From: Eubacteriaceae bacterium
Lineage (GTDB): Bacteria; Bacillota; Clostridia; Peptostreptococcales; Anaerovoracaceae
Direction: 5' to 3'
DNA: 64,000 nucleotides
Assembly: GCA_902362805.1 (NCBI GenBank)
Contig: CABIXY010000006.1
Coordinates: forward strand, 124,001-188,000
Numbering within the stretch: position 1 is the stretch's first letter; every line of letters begins with the position of its first letter. This document shows, one piece after another, positions 1 through 8,899 of the stretch. The notes beneath the pieces were generated by a model. It saw only the letters and a program-made list of their open reading frames with translations. It searched no databases and was not told where the DNA came from. Both the position numbers and the translations under genes were made by a program.

Positions 1-926
1 TTCTGGCAGAATACGACGCACTGCCCGAATTGGGCCACGCCTGCGGGCATTGTCTGAGCGGCAGCATCAGTTTACTTGCGGGGCTTGCGCTGAAAGACCT
101 GCAGGATCAGTTGGATGCAGATATCGATATTATAGGAACGCCGGACGAGGAGTACGATGGAGGCAAGGTAAAAATGCTCAGAGCAGGTGCTTTTGACGGA
201 TATGACATGGCAATGATGGTACACCTGTATGACTCTAATTTGGTTTATACCAAACTGCAGGCCATGGATACCTATACTTATTATTTTCATGGACAGGCGG
301 CACATGCATCAGCCTGCCCGTGGGAAGGGCGCAACGCCTTCAACGCCAGCCAGCTGATGTTCCATGCGGTGGATATGCTGCGGCAGCACGTGACCTCTGA
401 CGTGAGAATTCACGGAATTATCAGGTATGCGGGAGAGGCACCGAACATCGTGCCAGAGGAGAACGCCTTGGAGATGTATATTCGCGCACTGGAGCGGGAA
501 AATCTCAATGAGGTGGTTCGGAAAATTGACGACTGTGCCAGAGGCGCTGCCATTGCAACCCAGACCACATGGGAAAAGAAGGCAACGGCAGAGGTCTACG
601 ACAATATGAAGCAGAACGCCTTTGGCATTGAAAATCTAAGGCAGGTTTATGAGGAACTCAATCTGCCCTTAAACGGCGATGCGGAAGAAATCTTCGGTTC
701 ATCGGATACAGGCAATGTGAGTATGATCTGCCCGGTATTTCATCCGACCCTGCAGGTAGTGGATCGGGGCGTAGCAGTTCACACGCGGGAGTTTGCCGAG
801 GCAATGAAGTCAGAGCGGGCGCATCAGGCGCTGCAGACAGGGGCGCGGATTATCTGCAGACAAGTTGCAAAACTGCTCTGTGAACCAGAAAATATGGAGA
901 AACTGAAAGAGGATTTTGAGAGGTAA
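1..926 (+). CDS. M20 family amidohydrolase, AbgB-like (5' end outside window)
   Basis: Zinc-dependent amidase of the peptidase M20 family, closest in feel to the AbgB/aminobenzoyl-glutamate or N-acyl-amino-acid hydrolase branch. The reading frame is open from base 3, and the residues before the first possible internal start already belong to the family motif (LAEYDALPELGHACGH), so the N-terminus lies upstream of the window. Further family marks are the PDEEYDGGK segment holding the catalytic Glu, and the dimerisation-domain stretch AAHASACPWEGRNA. About 307 residues are visible. It is followed after 5 bp by a small membrane protein and then a D-aminoacylase-like gene, so the three probably form one operon for hydrolysing acylated amino acids. 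The substrate cannot be read from the sequence. Confidence 0.85.
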   Translation, partial: LAEYDALPELGHACGHCLSGSISLLAGLALKDLQDQLDADIDIIGTPDEEYDGGKVKMLRAGAFDGYDMAMMVHLYDSNLVYTKLQAMDTYTYYFHGQAAHASACPWEGRNAFNASQLMFHAVDMLRQHVTSDVRIHGIIRYAGEAPNIVPEENALEMYIRALERENLNEVVRKIDDCARGAAIATQTTWEKKATAEVYDNMKQNAFGIENLRQVYEELNLPLNGDAEEIFGSSDTGNVSMICPVFHPTLQVVDRGVAVHTREFAEAMKSERAHQALQTGARIICRQVAKLLCEPENMEKLKEDFER

Positions 927-931
927 AAATC

Positions 932-1186
932 ATGGTATATGTATTGGTGTTCCTTCCTGCCATCTGCTCAGCAGTGGCACTGGCCGTTTCTCTCGCCTAT
1001 GGACGGGAGAAAAGCGCCTTGGTGATTGCAGCGGTAGCGGCCATGTCTGTGTTTCTTCTGGTCAAAGACACGCTGCCGCTGCCCGCCTGTGTTAACGGTG
1101 TAGCGGTGGCTTTTGCCCTGACGTACCTGGCAATCTCAATCTATCTCGCTGTGAAAAGAAGAAAAAAGCGTGATGCAGAATGCTAG
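932..1186 (+). CDS. small membrane protein, 84 aa
   Basis: Unrecognised integral membrane protein. Three hydrophobic segments (about residues 2-22, 28-47 and 54-74) are followed by a basic tail (KRRKKRDAEC). It begins 5 bp after the M20 hydrolase stop, and its last codons overlap the start of the next amidohydrolase by 7 bp, which indicates translational coupling. It may be a membrane partner of the two hydrolases, but nothing in the sequence states a function. Confidence 0.7.
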   Translation: MVYVLVFLPAICSAVALAVSLAYGREKSALVIAAVAAMSVFLLVKDTLPLPACVNGVAVAFALTYLAISIYLAVKRRKKRDAEC

Positions 1187-2538
1187 ATACGTTGATTATA
1201 AACGGCTGCTATCCTGATTTTGAAAGAGATAGATTGATAGAAGCAAATATCGGGATTAAAAATGGAAAGATCAGTTATATCGGTGACCAAAGGCCGTCTG
1301 CACGAAGGCATATCGATGCGGCGGAGCGGGTCGTGTCCCCCGGTTTCATAGATATCCACATGCACGAAGAAAACTTTCAAGAGGATGGAACAGGCTATAT
1401 CATCGGAGAACTGATGCTGAAAATGGGTGTCACCACTGTCTGCGGCGGCAATTGCGGTATGCAGAATCAAAGGCTGTCACAATTTAAAAGGATGATAGAG
1501 CACCTGGGCGGCGCTCCTGTTAATTATGTCATGCTGGCAGGGTACAACCAGATGCGCTATCTTCTGGGAATCGGACATAGTGAGCGCATCTCACCAAGGC
1601 AGCAACAGCAGGTGCTGCGTTTGCTGTGTGAAGAACTGGCGGAAGGCGCCAGCGGCATTTCTTTTGGCATAGAATACGACCCCGCTATCACCTTTGAGGA
1701 GCTGGCAGAGGCTCTGACGCTGCTTCATGGCAATCAAAGGTATCTGGCGGCGGCACACTTTCGTCAGTCGGCGGACGGAGCACTTGATTCAATCAAAGAG
1801 ATGATTGCGCTGTCTGAAGTTTCGGCGACAAAATTTCAGATTTCTCACCTGGGCAGCTGCGCGGCTACGGGACAGATGGCTGAGTCTTTGGAACTCATTG
1901 ACGAGGCAAAAAAGAAGCATGCCTGGATCGATTATGATATTTATCCTTATAACGCCTTTTCTACATTGATCGGCAGCGAGGTGTTCGAGAAGGAGAGCCG
2001 GAAACAGTGGTGCAAAGACATCGGAACCATCATGTTGACCCAGGAACCATATAAAAATACTTATTGCACAGAGGACTTGCTCCAGAAGGCCAGGTCAGAG
2101 TATCCCGATATGCTGGCAGTGGGTTTTATCATGGATGAAGAAGAAATCACACAGGCTGTGAGCAGAAAAGGCGGTATGATTGCCAGCGATGGTATTTTGA
2201 ACAGGGGAAAGGGACATCCGAGAGCGGCGGGAACTTTTCCGCGAGTTTTGGGAAGATATGTAAGGGAACAAAAGTGTCTGTCCCTGCTGGACGCATTGAG
2301 AAAGATGACGCTGTATCCGGCAGAAAGGTTGTCTTTGACCTCGAAGGGACGTATTGCCATTGGCGCTGACGCGGATTTGACCGTCTTTGACCCGCAGACG
2401 ATTTTGGATTGTGCGTCATACGATGACTTATATCAGCAGCCGGAGGGGATTGATCTTGTGCTCATCGGCGGATGCGTGGCCTTGGATCATAAACAGGTCA
2501 TACACGACAGGCTGGGAAGTTTCATCCCGTTCCCTTAG
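1180..2538 (+). CDS. amidohydrolase, N-acyl-D-amino-acid deacylase-like
   Basis: Metal-dependent TIM-barrel amidohydrolase of 452 residues. The N-terminal beta-sandwich strand leads into VVSPGFIDIHMHE, the HxH metal pair of the superfamily. Further on come a GxxFGIEYDP segment typical of D-aminoacylase/dihydroorotase-like enzymes, a QISHLGS metal-ligand region, and an ASDG motif near residue 337 carrying the catalytic Asp. The C-terminus has the usual GRIAIGADADLTVFDP return to the small domain. It overlaps the upstream small membrane gene, and no clear ribosome site precedes the ATG, consistent with coupling. Removal of an N-acyl group from a D-amino acid is the likely reaction; the exact substrate is unknown. 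Confidence 0.75.
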   Translation: MLDTLIINGCYPDFERDRLIEANIGIKNGKISYIGDQRPSARRHIDAAERVVSPGFIDIHMHEENFQEDGTGYIIGELMLKMGVTTVCGGNCGMQNQRLSQFKRMIEHLGGAPVNYVMLAGYNQMRYLLGIGHSERISPRQQQQVLRLLCEELAEGASGISFGIEYDPAITFEELAEALTLLHGNQRYLAAAHFRQSADGALDSIKEMIALSEVSATKFQISHLGSCAATGQMAESLELIDEAKKKHAWIDYDIYPYNAFSTLIGSEVFEKESRKQWCKDIGTIMLTQEPYKNTYCTEDLLQKARSEYPDMLAVGFIMDEEEITQAVSRKGGMIASDGILNRGKGHPRAAGTFPRVLGRYVREQKCLSLLDALRKMTLYPAERLSLTSKGRIAIGADADLTVFDPQTILDCASYDDLYQQPEGIDLVLIGGCVALDHKQVIHDRLGSFIPFP

Positions 2539-2576
2539 ACAAGGCTGGAGAGAGCGGCACTGGAACACTCTTGTAA

Positions 2577-2593
2577 TTCTTAAAAATTCTTAA
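2577..2593 (+). promoter_or_regulatory. TTCTTAA direct repeat, candidate activator box
   Basis: Two TTCTTAA heptamers are spaced exactly 10 bp apart (2577-2583 and 2587-2593) upstream of the secreted Big2 protein gene. The same arrangement occurs at 10844-10860 and, imperfectly, at 15749-15765. One-helical-turn direct repeats are typical of OmpR/PhoB-type response regulator sites; the regulator is not known. Confidence 0.4.
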
Positions 2594-2687
2594 AATAGTA
2601 TACTTTCTACCGGAAAATGTGTTACTATGGTTTGTAGAGATTAATATTTTCAGCAATAGCAGCATCATTACAGAAGGGAAGAAGGTT

Positions 2688-3341
2688 ATGAAGAGTATAA
2701 AAAGACTCATCTGCATTTTGTTGTCGGCCAGTATGATTGTTTCAGCGACGGCTATCTGTGCATTTGGGCAGACAATAGACGCAGTACATCAGGGGAATGT
2801 AGGAGATAGTTCTTCTAAAGAGCTGAAAATGCAAGGGATGGATACGGGAAATCGCTTTCCTGGCGTGGAGAATGCCTCGTCATTTCCCAAGCTTAAAATC
2901 AACAGAAAAGGTGCGAAAATCGGCAAAGGGGAAAAGCTGAGACTTAAGGCCTTTTACTATCCGCCAACCCAGAAGGGAAAGAACTTTCGCTGGGTATCGA
3001 CCAATCGAAAGGTGGCCAAGGTAACATCTGATGGTATTGTGAAAGGCATCAGTCCAGGCAGGACTAATATCATCGTATCTCAGCGCTCAAATCCCAGTGT
3101 CAGGGCTATTTGCAAGGTTACAGTGGGTTATACGATCAAATACCACACGAAGGGCGGCAGACTTGCCAGAAGAAGCCCGCGTGTCTATTATAACGAAAGA
3201 GTCACTCTCAAGGACCCGGTAAAAAAGGGCTATGCGTTCAAGGGCTGGTACACGGACCGAAGCCGTACAAGAAAAATTACCTACATTGACAAGGGCGCAG
3301 ATCGAGATTATACGCTTTATGCAAAATGGGAGAAAGAATAG
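2688..3341 (+). CDS. secreted protein with Big2 and InlB-type repeat domains
   Basis: Exported 217-residue surface or extracellular protein. The start chosen is the ATG at 2688, preceded by a GAAGGGAAGAAGG ribosome site and followed by a good signal peptide (MKSIKRLICILLSASMIVSA, cleavage near AFGQ); starting at 2619 would bury it. Residues about 65-145 form a bacterial Ig-like group 2 domain (LKINRKGAKIGKGEKLRL, then WVSTNRKVAKV). Residues about 146-215 form an InlB B-repeat/Listeria-Bacteroides repeat (GYAFKGWYTD and YTLYAKW). No LPXTG or other anchor is visible. Such domains mediate cell-surface adhesion or carbohydrate contacts. The gene is monocistronic, with a TTCTTAA repeat upstream and a terminator downstream. 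Confidence 0.8.
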   Translation: MKSIKRLICILLSASMIVSATAICAFGQTIDAVHQGNVGDSSSKELKMQGMDTGNRFPGVENASSFPKLKINRKGAKIGKGEKLRLKAFYYPPTQKGKNFRWVSTNRKVAKVTSDGIVKGISPGRTNIIVSQRSNPSVRAICKVTVGYTIKYHTKGGRLARRSPRVYYNERVTLKDPVKKGYAFKGWYTDRSRTRKITYIDKGADRDYTLYAKWEKE

Positions 3342-3385
3342 AACAAAAAGATTTGTTACAGGTTTAAGAAACGAGTATTATAGAG

Positions 3386-3416
3386 AAGGGGGCTGTCATT
3401 TTTGGCAGTCCCCTTT
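3386..3416. terminator. bidirectional rho-independent terminator
   Basis: Stem AAGGGG-CTG/CAG-CCCCTT with T-rich flanks lies between the convergent Big2 protein gene and the diguanylate cyclase gene. Confidence 0.75.
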
Positions 3417-3421
3417 GTAAT

Positions 3422-5029
3422 CTATTTATGAGCGAATCCACCGTCGTGGGTTTCTTTTGCTCGGTATAGTGCAACATCGGCAGCTTTTGATAAAGCCACA
3501 TAGGTATCGCCCTGTTTTGCCAATACTGCCCCGGCAGATAAGGTGATGGCGGGCATCTTTCGCTTCGCGGCTTCTTTTGCCAGGGTTTGATTGATATCTT
3601 CCATGATTCTCTGTGCAACAGAGTAATCTTCGGTATCGGCGACAAAAATAGCGAATTCATCGCCGTGGAGACGGGAAGCGATATCGATGGTTCGGATACG
3701 GCCGACAATCATCTGAGCCGTCAATTTGATGACTTCATCACCGATATTGTGACCATAGTTGTCATTGACTTGTTTAAAATGGTCTCCGTCAATCATGATG
3801 AAGATTCCGCCGTCTTCAGGTTCCATTTCGGTTAGAATCTTAGTCATGTTTTTCCTAAATGAACTGAAATTCATCATGCCAGTCAGTTCATCAATAGCTG
3901 CTTCTTTTTGTGCCACCTGCAATGCCATTTCGAGACGTCTCTGCGTCTGCCCCAGTTCCACATAAGCCTCTTTCAGCTCGCGATTCTTAAGCCCTCTGTT
4001 TACCTGGCTGAGAACGTAAATTAGAAACAGTTCGACTAGAAGCAGCGGTACCAGCCAACTGCTCAGAGTTGCTTTTAGGACGGAAAAGAAAGGAATAAGC
4101 ACTAGAAAACTATATTCTTCCTCTTGCAGCAGATACCCGTAATAGCGGCTTCCTCCAATGGAAATGGAGTGCGCTTCTTTTTCATTCTTTGAGAGCAGAG
4201 TCAGATTATCTTGAAATGACTCTCGGAATTTATAAAAAGAAGTAGCCGAAGCAATTTTTTCTTTCGCCTTTTCTATCTCGTCGGCATCCTCCTGGTCGAT
4301 AGCTGACAGCTCTGCGTTTGCTTCCTCAATTCTCTGCTTTGCCTCAGGAATAGAGTCGTGAAAACTGCTGCCCAGATAGTCGTCATCGGTACTGCCTATA
4401 ATCGTGCCGTTTTGGTTGTAGAGAATGACCTGCTCATCCTCGAAATGGTTCATGGAATTGATTAAAGCCTGGATATTGCCCATCTTGATATCATAGGCAA
4501 AGACTGTCTCTTTATCGGGCTGAAGCTGTGAGATCGTCGATAGGATATAATGATTGGCATAACTCATATAGGGCGGTGTAAAGACGATTTCGCCATCGCC
4601 GGCGGCCGCGTCTTTATACCAGGGCCGTTCTGTCGCCACATAGCCGCTTTTCTCATATTCAGAATAAGGCGTATCCCAACTATATAGATAACGGCCTTTG
4701 TAATACATATACAGACCGTCGAAGGTATCGCCTTCGATGTCCAACATGGTAGAGTCTATGGTTTTCAGGTAGTCCCAGATCTGGTCAGGATCGGGGTTAT
4801 TTTCAATTTCTCGTGACAGCATCTCCGAGAAAATTTGAAATGAATGTTTGTAGTCCTTTAATACGTCATTGAAGTCGTGACGCGTATCACTGGCCTCTTC
4901 TATCAGGTATTTGTCAATCATCTTAGACTCATGTATGCTGATAAAAAAAATTCCTACGACATTAACAATTAAAAATACGGCGGCAAAGACTAAGGCTTTT
5001 TTCCGCTCCGCCAGCTTCTGCATCTGCAT
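3422..5029 (-). CDS. membrane diguanylate cyclase with Cache sensor
   Basis: Predicted c-di-GMP synthase of 535 residues. A first membrane helix (about 13-33) is followed by a long extracellular dCache-type region (about 40-315, including YMYYKGRYLYSWDTP and ERPWYKDAAAG, as in chemoreceptor ligand domains). A second helix (about 318-340), a short coiled linker and a GGDEF domain (about 375-530) complete it. The signature reads HGDEF rather than GGDEF, while the RxxD inhibitory site (RTID) sits at the normal five-residue distance. IDGDHFKQVNDNYGHNIGD matches the Mg/GTP-binding region. The first Gly to His change may lower activity but most catalytic residues remain. The gene stands alone on the minus strand. 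Confidence 0.85.
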   Translation of the reverse strand: MQMQKLAERKKALVFAAVFLIVNVVGIFFISIHESKMIDKYLIEEASDTRHDFNDVLKDYKHSFQIFSEMLSREIENNPDPDQIWDYLKTIDSTMLDIEGDTFDGLYMYYKGRYLYSWDTPYSEYEKSGYVATERPWYKDAAAGDGEIVFTPPYMSYANHYILSTISQLQPDKETVFAYDIKMGNIQALINSMNHFEDEQVILYNQNGTIIGSTDDDYLGSSFHDSIPEAKQRIEEANAELSAIDQEDADEIEKAKEKIASATSFYKFRESFQDNLTLLSKNEKEAHSISIGGSRYYGYLLQEEEYSFLVLIPFFSVLKATLSSWLVPLLLVELFLIYVLSQVNRGLKNRELKEAYVELGQTQRRLEMALQVAQKEAAIDELTGMMNFSSFRKNMTKILTEMEPEDGGIFIMIDGDHFKQVNDNYGHNIGDEVIKLTAQMIVGRIRTIDIASRLHGDEFAIFVADTEDYSVAQRIMEDINQTLAKEAAKRKMPAITLSAGAVLAKQGDTYVALSKAADVALYRAKETHDGGFAHK

Positions 5030-5142
5030 TTTTTTCTATCTCCCTAATTAAATACTATACCTTTATCATATCATATTTGATGTTGGTTATGAAGTCGTAA
5101 TTTTGGAAATTTTGATATAATAATCAGTAATTTATATTCTTT

Positions 5143-5172
5143 TTGCACAAAAAAAGGGAATCGTGGTATAAT
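5143..5172 (+). promoter_or_regulatory. candidate sigma-A promoter entering the repeat region
   Basis: TTGCAC (5143-5148), an 18-bp spacer and a perfect TATAAT (5167-5172). The -10 is supplied by a dispersed copy of the 92-bp repeat family (GGTATAATGAACGC). It points towards the CooC-like operon 210 bp downstream. A second TATAAT from the same repeat lies at 5349 but lacks a good -35. Confidence 0.5.
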
Positions 5173-5366
5173 GAACGCATCGATTTTGCGGCGTTGCCTT
5201 TTTGCCCCCGCAAGCGTAGCGAGCGGCTAGGCAAAACGGACAGCGCAGCGAACAACGTGAGCGGAGGAGTATGCGAAGCATACGTTGCCGTAAGGAAGCG
5301 TTCATTGAATCATGACACTGGATTCTATATTCAAAGGTATCGTCCTGGTATAATGAACGCGTTGAT
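5160..5366 (+). repeat. dispersed copy of the 92-bp repeat, interrupted by a GC-rich element
   Basis: The outer parts (5160-5198 and 5283-5366) match the unit of the tandem array at 45.83-46.14 kb in reverse orientation: GGTATAATGAACGC, GGCGTTGCCGTAAGGAAGCG, then GATTCTATATTCAAAGGTAT. The match is broken at CGTTGCC by the 84-bp element listed separately; CGTTGCC is present on both sides. Confidence 0.75.
5199..5282 (+). mobile_element. GC-rich ~80-bp miniature element, copy A
   Basis: This 84-bp segment is inserted in a 92-bp repeat and flanked by 7-bp direct repeats CGTTGCC (5192-5198 and 5283-5289). Its core GGCAAAACGGACAGCG and GAGCGGAGGAGT are shared with copies near 14605-14683 (inverted) and 24985-25065. 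It encodes no protein. Uninterrupted 92-bp units at 46 kb give the empty-site sequence. Confidence 0.7.
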
Positions 5367-5385
5367 CGAGACAGAGGTGTAAAAA

Positions 5386-6174
5386 ATGAAGGAAGAACAA
5401 AAAACAACGATGATAGCGGTGGCGGGAAAAGGGGGAGTCGGCAAGACTTCCATCGCAGCTGCTATGGTAAAGATATTGACAAAGCGGTTTCCCGGCAAGA
5501 AGATTCTCGCCATTGACGCGGATCCGGCCGTAGGGCTTGCTACTGCTCTGGGAATTGAAGAGGGAAAGACCATCGATGATATCCGCATGGAAGTCGTGGA
5601 GACCGTGGAGGATGGACAGACGAAGGCCGCAATCGAGCTTCTGGGCGAAGCGAAATATCAAATCTATGAGGCCATGACAGAACAGGACGGTTTTGCATTT
5701 ATCGCCATCGGCAGACCGGAATCTGCAGGCTGCTATTGTAAAATCAATTCCTACTTAAAAGACGTGATTCAAATGCTGTCACAGAACTTTGACTATGTGG
5801 TCATTGACGGAGAAGCCGGCATCGAACAGATCAACCGCAGGGTGATGGAAAAGGTCACTCATTTGGTTTTGGTGACAGATACCAGCCGCAAAGGGATACA
5901 GGTGATTCAAACCATCAAAGGTGTGGCAGACCGTCTGGTCATGTACGACAAGATGGGTGTTATCGTCAACCGCATTCCTGGACCAGAAGCCAAACAGCTG
6001 GTCGATACAGGAGAAATGCCGGTATTATCCCATATTATGAGTGATGATCAGCTGGCGAAGTTTGATCTATTAGGCGAAAATGTCTTTTTTCTGCCCGATG
6101 AGGCAGAAATTGTCCGGGGTGCGGCAGAGGCTTTGGATGCTCTGGGAATTACGGAAACAGGAGAGAAACAGTGA
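5386..6174 (+). CDS. CooC/AcsF-like P-loop ATPase
   Basis: A 262-residue member of the MinD/CooC branch of SIMIBI NTPases. The deviant Walker A is GKGGVGKTS (about residues 13-21). AIDADPAVGLATALG follows, and then the CooC-type FDYVVIDGEAGIEQINRR motif near residue 145. CooC/AcsF proteins insert nickel or mature CO dehydrogenase and acetyl-CoA synthase. No such enzyme lies here: the gene overlaps by 4 bp the first 2-hydroxyacyl-CoA dehydratase subunit, so its client is probably an iron-sulfur enzyme of this operon (inference). The start is ATG 5386 after GAGGTG. Its promoter region consists of repeats. Confidence 0.85.
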   Translation: MKEEQKTTMIAVAGKGGVGKTSIAAAMVKILTKRFPGKKILAIDADPAVGLATALGIEEGKTIDDIRMEVVETVEDGQTKAAIELLGEAKYQIYEAMTEQDGFAFIAIGRPESAGCYCKINSYLKDVIQMLSQNFDYVVIDGEAGIEQINRRVMEKVTHLVLVTDTSRKGIQVIQTIKGVADRLVMYDKMGVIVNRIPGPEAKQLVDTGEMPVLSHIMSDDQLAKFDLLGENVFFLPDEAEIVRGAAEALDALGITETGEKQ

Positions 6175-7361
6175 AAGATTTAAAGCATTTGTATTACTTC
6201 GAAAGTTTATTAGAAGAGGTCAACAACGATTTGGTCAGGGAGGGGACGCAGCGGGGCGATATCGCCATCGGCAGCGTCTGTTCTTTGATTCCGGAGGTAC
6301 TGCTCAACCTGCCAGGGACCTTTGCTGTGCGTCTGCGGGCACCGCGGACCGGTTCTATCGAAATGGGAACTTATTATATGACCAGCCTTCTCTGCGAAGG
6401 CTGCCGTGCCTATCTGGAGCGAGCCCTAGAGGGAGGATACGAATTTTTGGACTGTATCCTGGCACCGGACGCCTGTGCTCAGATGAATCGCTGCGTAGAG
6501 AATATCGAGAAGCTGCAATTATGCAATAAGGAGAAATTTTTCGTATCTTATGCTGACGTGCCTATGAAGGCCGACGAGACGGCTCTAGCCCACTATGTCA
6601 GACAGATGCGCCTGCGGGTGCTCTCCCCTTTGGCAGAAGTGTACGGTATCGATGTGTCTGACGAGGCTTTGCGGCAGGCGGTAGAAGATCAAAACCGAAT
6701 CAACTGGTTGATTACGGAGATTGGCTCTTTCCGCAAGGAAGAAAATCCGCCGATTACGGGATATGAATTTGCAGTTTTATGTCTGGCAACCTACAGCTGT
6801 CCCCACGATCTTCTGATAGAGAAGCTGGAAGAGACTTTGGCGGAAGTGCAGGAACGAAAACCCGATGAGAAAAAATCTTTTCGTGCCCGTGTTCTGCTGG
6901 CAGGCTCGGAGCTGGACAGCCCGGAACTGGTCAAGCTGGCTGAGGATGCAGGCGCGTTTGTGGCGGCAGACCGCTATTGCTTTGGTGCGTTTCCTGACCG
7001 TCAGCCTTTGCTCCTGACGGAGGATGAAGATGTCCTGACGCAGATCTGCAGGCAGTATATGATGCGTGGCCAGTGCCCACGCTATATGAATACGGAAAAA
7101 ATTGAGGAGCGAAAGGCTTACATAGACAGCCTGGCCAGGGAGTACAAGGTCGACGGCATCATTTATCAATATCTGAAGTTCTGTGATTACTGGGGCTATG
7201 AGCAGGCCGCCTCTACCCACATCATGCGGCAGGAGTACGATTATCCAGTCCTTTCCATCGACCACCCTTATTCGGTAGGGAGCTCGGGCCAGATTCGCAC
7301 CAGAATCCAGGCCTTTGTGGAAAGCATCGAAATCAAGAAATTGCAGAAGGGGGCGAAGTAA
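6171..7361 (+). CDS. 2-hydroxyacyl-CoA dehydratase family subunit (HgdB/FldC-like)
   Basis: A 396-residue subunit of the 2-hydroxyacyl-CoA dehydratase/benzoyl-CoA reductase family, which uses iron-sulfur clusters and a one-electron activase to remove water from (R)-2-hydroxyacyl-CoA. Cys residues suitable for cluster binding occur at SLLCEGCRAYLE (about 70-80), LAPDACAQMNRC (about 100-110) and near the C-terminus at YQYLKFCDYWGYE, the usual third position. It overlaps the ATPase gene upstream (ATGA-type) and shares one base with the next subunit gene. No CoA-transferase or hydroxyacid dehydrogenase is adjacent, so the substrate cannot be inferred. Confidence 0.8.
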   Translation: MKDLKHLYYFESLLEEVNNDLVREGTQRGDIAIGSVCSLIPEVLLNLPGTFAVRLRAPRTGSIEMGTYYMTSLLCEGCRAYLERALEGGYEFLDCILAPDACAQMNRCVENIEKLQLCNKEKFFVSYADVPMKADETALAHYVRQMRLRVLSPLAEVYGIDVSDEALRQAVEDQNRINWLITEIGSFRKEENPPITGYEFAVLCLATYSCPHDLLIEKLEETLAEVQERKPDEKKSFRARVLLAGSELDSPELVKLAEDAGAFVAADRYCFGAFPDRQPLLLTEDEDVLTQICRQYMMRGQCPRYMNTEKIEERKAYIDSLAREYKVDGIIYQYLKFCDYWGYEQAASTHIMRQEYDYPVLSIDHPYSVGSSGQIRTRIQAFVESIEIKKLQKGAK

Positions 7362-8899
7362 TGGGAAAAGAATTAGGAAGCGGTCGCCTTGGCCGGCTGT
7401 ATAACGGGAAGAAAGCAAGGAAACGCCGGGAGTGGCGTGGCGTTAGGGATACCTGGTATGCTTACACCCAGTGGCTTAAGATCTGGAAGGTCTTGATTAA
7501 ATTCATGGCAAAACCGAGGAACATCAAAGGCTTTTTCCGCTATCGATGGATGCTCAACTACCTGGCGGTACCGGACTTTTTTGATCGCCATACGGAAGGA
7601 ATGCGGGGAGAGCAGCTGCGCATGGCGCATACAGGTCTGGGGCTTATCGTAGCCGACATGTGCGAGATGGTCAATACGGTATTCAAGGCAGACCCCCGCA
7701 TCGGCAACGACAAGGAACTCAACGACCGAATCGTGCTCTTTGATGAAAATATGATGAGTGAGATCATGAATGGATTCCCCAACCTGCAGTGGGTATCGGT
7801 AGAGGTGCCTGCCATCTATACCAGTGCCATGATGAATCAGACCGGTGTATCTCATTATATCGACGTGACCAGTGAATACGGCGTGCCGGGCGATGTGTGC
7901 CCGATGCCGGCGGCGGAACTGGGGCTGGCCATTGACGACGATTTCCCTTTGATTGGAAAATGTGCGGTGCAGTGCAACACTACCTGCGACGGCAGTGCCA
8001 TGGGCAACGGCATCGAAGCCAGGCGTTTCAAGATTCCCACCTTTCAGCTGGCGGTGCCGATTCGTCATACGCAGGAAAGCGTGCAGGAATATGCCGCTGA
8101 CGAGATCAAGAATGCGATCCACTTTATTGAAGAACAGACTGGAGAGACTTTTGACTGGGATGCCTTTTTTACTTCTATGAAGCGGTTTAATGCGGAGTCT
8201 CAGCATGCAAAGGAATGGCTGGAGATTTCCCGTACCCCTTATCCCCAAGTCATCGGGGATAATCTGGCCCTGTATCGTTACGGTGTTTATCAGGCGGCAG
8301 GCGGCAGGAATGACGATTTCCTGAAGGTGGACGAAAAATTGACGGCTCTGGCTATGCAGGCCTTTGAGCGCAAAGCGCCGGTGGTGAAAGAAGCGCGCCA
8401 TCGGGCCATCACCTGGGGTGTACAGGCTGCCTACTATACGGCCTTCCCGATCTGGATGCAGAACTGCTGGGGCATCGTGCCCATTGCCGATATGCTGAGT
8501 CTGGTTTCCATGGAGGAGATCGATACCGAAGACAAGGAGCAGGCCATTTACGATTTGGCGCACCTTTACGAGAACATGATTATGAGAAACCGCTCCAACG
8601 GCGGATATGAAGTGGGCGTAGAAGCTCTTTGGCGTTACTGCGAATACTTCAACGTGGATATGGTGGTCATGTACACCCATATGGGATGCAAGGCCATGAG
8701 CGGCTATCACGGTATCTTTGAAGAGGAAGCCAGGAAACACGGCATTCACCTGATCTGGGTGACGCACAACCTGATGAAGCCGGAAGACGCATCGAGAAGA
8801 GACATGCGCATGGAAGTCAATCGGTACATGCGCACCGTGCTCAGAGAAGAGCCGCTGGATCCGTCACTGGAGGACTTCGACGACGCCAAGTGCTGGTAA
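7361..8899 (+). CDS. 2-hydroxyacyl-CoA dehydratase family subunit, long (HgdA-like)
   Basis: Second and larger dehydratase-family subunit (512 residues). A basic N-terminus of about 50 residues precedes the conserved fold. Candidate cluster ligands are AVQCNTTCDGSAMGNGIEAR (about 203-222), GDVCPMPAAE just upstream, and HMGCKAMSGYHGIFEEEARK near residue 445, the typical C-terminal loop. It begins at the final base of the previous gene. With the activase at 9068 it should form an ATP-dependent radical dehydratase or reductase. The family also contains reductases of unknown substrate (double-cubane proteins), so dehydration is likely rather than proven. Confidence 0.75.
   Translation: MGKELGSGRLGRLYNGKKARKRREWRGVRDTWYAYTQWLKIWKVLIKFMAKPRNIKGFFRYRWMLNYLAVPDFFDRHTEGMRGEQLRMAHTGLGLIVADMCEMVNTVFKADPRIGNDKELNDRIVLFDENMMSEIMNGFPNLQWVSVEVPAIYTSAMMNQTGVSHYIDVTSEYGVPGDVCPMPAAELGLAIDDDFPLIGKCAVQCNTTCDGSAMGNGIEARRFKIPTFQLAVPIRHTQESVQEYAADEIKNAIHFIEEQTGETFDWDAFFTSMKRFNAESQHAKEWLEISRTPYPQVIGDNLALYRYGVYQAAGGRNDDFLKVDEKLTALAMQAFERKAPVVKEARHRAITWGVQAAYYTAFPIWMQNCWGIVPIADMLSLVSMEEIDTEDKEQAIYDLAHLYENMIMRNRSNGGYEVGVEALWRYCEYFNVDMVVMYTHMGCKAMSGYHGIFEEEARKHGIHLIWVTHNLMKPEDASRRDMRMEVNRYMRTVLREEPLDPSLEDFDDAKCW

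Noticed and set aside
7373..8767. Long minus-strand frame (464 codons) opposite the dehydratase subunit
   Set aside because: It is a shadow of a gene with clear family motifs on the plus strand, and its translation shows no recognisable domain.
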